From positions 1 through 7,675 of the forward strand of contig CALVRP010000097.1 in NCBI GenBank assembly GCA_944358665.1: 7,675 bases of DNA. The letters run 5' to 3'. Source of the DNA: an uncultured Bacilli bacterium (lineage in GTDB: Bacteria; Bacillota_I; Bacilli_A; RF39; UBA660). This document shows, one piece after another, positions 4,943 through 7,675 of the stretch. Under the pieces are notes generated by a model, which saw only the letters and a list, made by a program, of their open reading frames with translations, was not told the origin of the DNA and did no database searches. Both the position numbers and the translations under genes were made by a program. Within the stretch, counting starts at the first letter, position 1. The number at the start of each line of letters is the position of its first letter.

Positions 4943-6441
4943 TATATCACCACTTTCATTATTTTTCTGACAACAATGACAAACAAAATATAATATAAAA
5001 TCATAAATATTAATAATACTAACCCTAAATCAGTTGTAACAAATGGTAAGAAATATGTAGGTGAAATAATACTGATAACTAAAACAAAGAAAAATGGAAT
5101 TGTTAATAATATATATACAATAAGGCGGCTACTACCAGTTAATGATGCTAGTTCTAACCGTAACTTTTTCTTATTAAATAATGTTTTTTCAATCGAAGAA
5201 AACACCTCAATGATATTACCACCGGTTTTATTTAAAACAGTTAACGAAGCAGTTAAATAACTAACCTCTTCAATTTTTACTCTATCTGCAAATCTTCTAA
5301 AAATTATTTCAATATCTAATCCATATGAAAGTTCTAAACTCATTTTTTTAAACTCTTCAGCTATTACCCCACTTAATTCTTCACCAACAATTTCAATTGC
5401 CTGTGTGATATTTCTTCCAGCCTTAAAAGCATTATTCATAATAATTATTGCCGATAAAAGATCATTTTCAATTGTTCTTTTATAAGCTTTATATTTTACA
5501 AAATAAACAATATCAGGAATAAAGAATCCAATTAATAACGGAAGACCTATTTCATATACTTGCATAAGTTTAATTTGAATCACATCAGAGATAAAGGCTA
5601 CAACAACCAATAATAAAGCAGTTATTACTTTTAGCGCTAAAATTTCCATACCACTTTTGTGATTTTCCGTTACCACTACATATTTATCTAATTTTTTAGC
5701 ATATTTAGTTGCAAATACTGATTTACCTAAAATCTTAGCTATTTTATGATTTAACTTTTGATACTCATTAGTGAAAATATCCATCAAAGAGGTATTATGC
5801 CCTCTTTTAGGTGACAAAGCATACTCATCAATTCTTTTTTCAAGCTTTAAAAGCCTTTTAAATCTAAACACAATTAAAGTAATAAATAATAAACAAACAA
5901 TTAGAAATATTTGAATAATAATTAATGTGTAATCATTATTAACAACGTTAACATCAATTGTTTTACTAGCCTCATTACCAGCGGTATCAGAAACCGTATA
6001 AATCAGTTTTTGATGACCTATTTCATTAGTGTCAATTTGATCAATATTACTTGTAATCTGACTTGTTAAATCATTATCATAATTATCAGTAGCCGATATA
6101 CTGTTTTCATTTATTTGACTACCTTTAGTAACTTCTAAATAAGTATCCCCAACATCGATTATTGGAGCCTCTTTATCAATTATATAATTACCACTTTCTA
6201 GCGTTGTCATATTATTATTTACATCATACATATTTACTACAATTTTATAAGTACCAGTATCTGTCAAGTAAATTTCAGAGGAATCTTGACCAGTTACTTG
6301 CTGAGTTGTCTGAGGAATATCATCTTTATAAACTGTATAAGTATAATTTTGTGTGCCAATAACAGGTGAAAAAGAAACCGTAACGTCTTGGTTAGTTGGT
6401 ACATCTATACTATTTACACTAAAGTTACTATTTTCACCCAT
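4942..6441 (-). CDS. tadB: TadB-like type II secretion F domain protein with N-terminal extracellular Ig-like domains
   Basis: This 499-residue protein fuses two parts. Residues 1-170 are hydrophilic, Thr/Asn/Asp-rich and beta-type. An FN3/Ig-like stretch (about 5-87) ends in YIIDKEAP, and a DUF5011-like Ig fold (about 88-168) includes ATDNYDNDLTSQI and LIYTVSDTAGNEAS. The rest is a TadB-type platform: span 1 (about 172-193) followed by basic RFKRLLKLEKR, spans 2 and 3 (about 271-291 and 298-314), a T2SSF domain (about 329-436, with NNAFKAGRNITQAIEIVGEE and LNKTGGNIIEVFSSIE), and spans 4 and 5 (about 440-460 and 472-491). Five spans with basic loops and C-terminus inside predict an outside N-terminus, yet no signal peptide is present. 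I chose ATG 6441 because AGAGGTG ends five bases upstream; a TTG at 6459 in frame lies upstream of that site. The ribosome site overlaps the stop of the ATPase gene, and tadC overlaps its stop. It should act with both neighbours. Confidence 0.9.
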   Translation of the reverse strand: MGENSNFSVNSIDVPTNQDVTVSFSPVIGTQNYTYTVYKDDIPQTTQQVTGQDSSEIYLTDTGTYKIVVNMYDVNNNMTTLESGNYIIDKEAPIIDVGDTYLEVTKGSQINENSISATDNYDNDLTSQITSNIDQIDTNEIGHQKLIYTVSDTAGNEASKTIDVNVVNNDYTLIIIQIFLIVCLLFITLIVFRFKRLLKLEKRIDEYALSPKRGHNTSLMDIFTNEYQKLNHKIAKILGKSVFATKYAKKLDKYVVVTENHKSGMEILALKVITALLLVVVAFISDVIQIKLMQVYEIGLPLLIGFFIPDIVYFVKYKAYKRTIENDLLSAIIIMNNAFKAGRNITQAIEIVGEELSGVIAEEFKKMSLELSYGLDIEIIFRRFADRVKIEEVSYLTASLTVLNKTGGNIIEVFSSIEKTLFNKKKLRLELASLTGSSRLIVYILLTIPFFFVLVISIISPTYFLPFVTTDLGLVLLIFMILYYILFVIVVRKIMKVVI

Positions 6442-6446
6442 TTTCT

Positions 6447-6453
6447 CACCTCT
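6447..6453 (-). promoter_or_regulatory. Ribosome binding site AGAGGTG of the tadB-like gene
   Basis: AGAGGTG (6453-6447) starts within the TAG stop of the ATPase gene (6454-6452) and ends five bases before ATG 6441. It supports the ATG over the in-frame TTG at 6459 and suggests coupled translation. Confidence 0.75.
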
Positions 6454-7675
6454 ATTCAAATAAATCTGCTAAATCATCAATACCCTTTGATTTTATTTTA
6501 GCGTATACTTTTGGTGTGTATTTATGCATCAAAAACTCACCTACAACATCACCATTATCTAAAACACCAGTTTGTCTATAACTAAATATTTCTTTTAATT
6601 TTATTTCCCCGTTTTCAATACCGACAATTTCATCAATACTAACGACTCTTCTTTTACCATCTGAAAGTCTTTGCATTTGAACAACAATGTCAATTGCGTT
6701 TTCAACATATTCTCTAATTGCCACCACTGGTATTTCAATACCATTCATCAAAACCATTGTTTCCAAACGATTTAAAGCATCTTCTGGGCCATTCGCATGC
6801 ATCGTCGTCATACTACCATCATGACCAGTGTTCATCGCTTGCAACATATCAAAAGCTTCTTTGCCACGCACCTCACCAACAATAATTCGATCAGGTCGCA
6901 TTCTAAGTGAATTTATAACTAAATCACGGATTGAAACCCCACCTGTTCCTTCATAACCTTCATTTCTTGTTTCCAACGATACAACATGAGTTTGATGTAG
7001 TTTTAATTCTGCCGCATCTTCAATGGTAATAATTCTTTCATCATGAGAACAAAACGACGATAAGACATTTAATAATGTTGTTTTACCACTACCAGTTCCT
7101 CCAGAAACAATAATATTTAATTTAGCATGAACACAAGCCTCTAAAAACCGAGCCATATCAGAAGTTAAAGTACCAGTCCTTAAAAAATCATCGATATTAG
7201 CTAATTCAGCTTTGAACTTTCTAATAGTTAAAACTGGCCCGTTTAAAGACAACGGCGGCAAAACTGCATTTAATCTAGAACCATCGGCTAGTCTTGCATC
7301 GACCATCGGATGCGCAATGTCAATAGTTCGGCCAAGAGGTTGAATTAACCTTTGAATAACTCTTACAATATGATCATCATTAACAAAACTAACACTATTA
7401 TCCTTTACTATATGGCCATTAAATTCAATATAAATTTGGTCCTTACCATTAACCATTATTTCTGTGAGTTCATTATCTTTTAATAGCTCTGTAAGTGGAC
7501 CATAACCATTAATTTCATTTTCAATCAAATTTTGAATATAATTTCTTTCTTCTAAAGACAAATCATATCCTGTTATAATCTGATCTATTTGCGCTCTTAC
7601 AAAATCATCCATTGTTTCATGAGCTTTAATGTTGTTATCTATTAAACTTTGAATAATTTCATTACGTAGTTTTTC
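6452..7675 (-). CDS. cpaF: CpaF/TadA-family secretion ATPase of a Tad/Flp-type system (5' end outside window)
   Basis: This is the hexameric cytoplasmic ATPase (VirB11/GspE superfamily) that powers Tad/Flp pilus assembly. The frame is open to the right edge: the 21 codons upstream of the internal Met codon at 7612 read EKLRNEIIQSLID and onward to that Met. The true start must lie beyond 7675, and 407 residues are visible. Numbering from the Met at 7612: an N-terminal helical region with YGPLTELL (37-44) and EIMVNG (51-56), HPMVDARLADGSRLNAVLPP (101-120), Walker A GGTGSGKT (171-178), Asp box ITIEDAAEL (195-203), Walker B RIIVGEVRG (242-250), and the His-box-type segment TMHANGPEDALNRLETM (270-286). 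All catalytic motifs are intact. The downstream genes encode its two membrane partners. The missing N-terminus is probably short, because CpaF proteins often start just before such a helix. The operon promoter and any pilin or peptidase genes are outside. Confidence 0.95.
   Translation of the reverse strand, partial: EKLRNEIIQSLIDNNIKAHETMDDFVRAQIDQIITGYDLSLEERNYIQNLIENEINGYGPLTELLKDNELTEIMVNGKDQIYIEFNGHIVKDNSVSFVNDDHIVRVIQRLIQPLGRTIDIAHPMVDARLADGSRLNAVLPPLSLNGPVLTIRKFKAELANIDDFLRTGTLTSDMARFLEACVHAKLNIIVSGGTGSGKTTLLNVLSSFCSHDERIITIEDAAELKLHQTHVVSLETRNEGYEGTGGVSIRDLVINSLRMRPDRIIVGEVRGKEAFDMLQAMNTGHDGSMTTMHANGPEDALNRLETMVLMNGIEIPVVAIREYVENAIDIVVQMQRLSDGKRRVVSIDEIVGIENGEIKLKEIFSYRQTGVLDNGDVVGEFLMHKYTPKVYAKIKSKGIDDLADLFE

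Noticed and set aside
6162..6362. Plus-strand open frame of 66 codons
   Set aside because: It lies antisense to the Ig-like part of the TadB-like gene and has no ribosome site or recognisable domain.

Overview
This window comes from a very AT-rich, low-GC Gram-positive-type bacterium. Every protein-coding gene reads on the minus strand. Tryptophan is encoded by TGG, all six visible stop codons are TAA or TAG, and no gene needs TGA read through, so the standard bacterial code fits and a Mycoplasma-type code is not required. A Bacillota-style MurC shows that it makes peptidoglycan. Purine-rich Shine-Dalgarno sites, often with a GGTG core, precede the genes. An uncultured gut-type Bacilli/RF39-like lineage is my best guess, but no genus can be named from this sequence.

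In transcription order (right to left) there are two blocks. The first block is a tight operon: a CpaF/TadA-like secretion ATPase (6452-7675, start outside the window), a TadB-like membrane platform protein (4942-6441), a TadC-like membrane platform protein (4241-4942) and murC (2932-4230). These genes overlap or lie within about 10 bases of each other, and the block ends in a hairpin terminator that includes the murC stop codon. The ATPase and the two T2SSF-domain proteins form the core motor and inner-membrane platform of a Tad/Flp-type pilus or secretion machine. Pilins and the prepilin peptidase are not in the window. The TadB-like protein is unusual because about 170 residues of Ig-like, predicted extracellular domains precede its first membrane segment and there is no signal peptide.

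The second block holds two diverged tandem paralogues of unknown function (2247-2729 and 1676-2209) and then the first 538 codons of smc (1-1616, cut by the left edge inside the hinge). Each of the three genes has its own TATAAT box exactly 7 bases before the GGTG core of its ribosome site, which predicts very short leaders. The two paralogues share a 39-base upstream/start block that is nearly identical (36/39), although the proteins are only about one-third identical. Their predicted secondary-structure order resembles a degenerate class I methyltransferase (Rossmann-like) fold. A terminator overlapping the end of the second paralogue separates it from smc.

Between the blocks (2739-2931) lies a plus-strand relic of about 45 codons. 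It resembles the C-terminal tail of Rpn/PD-(D/E)XK 'recombination-promoting nuclease' family proteins and is the only trace of a mobile-type gene. I found no tRNA, rRNA, CRISPR array, intact insertion sequence or riboswitch.
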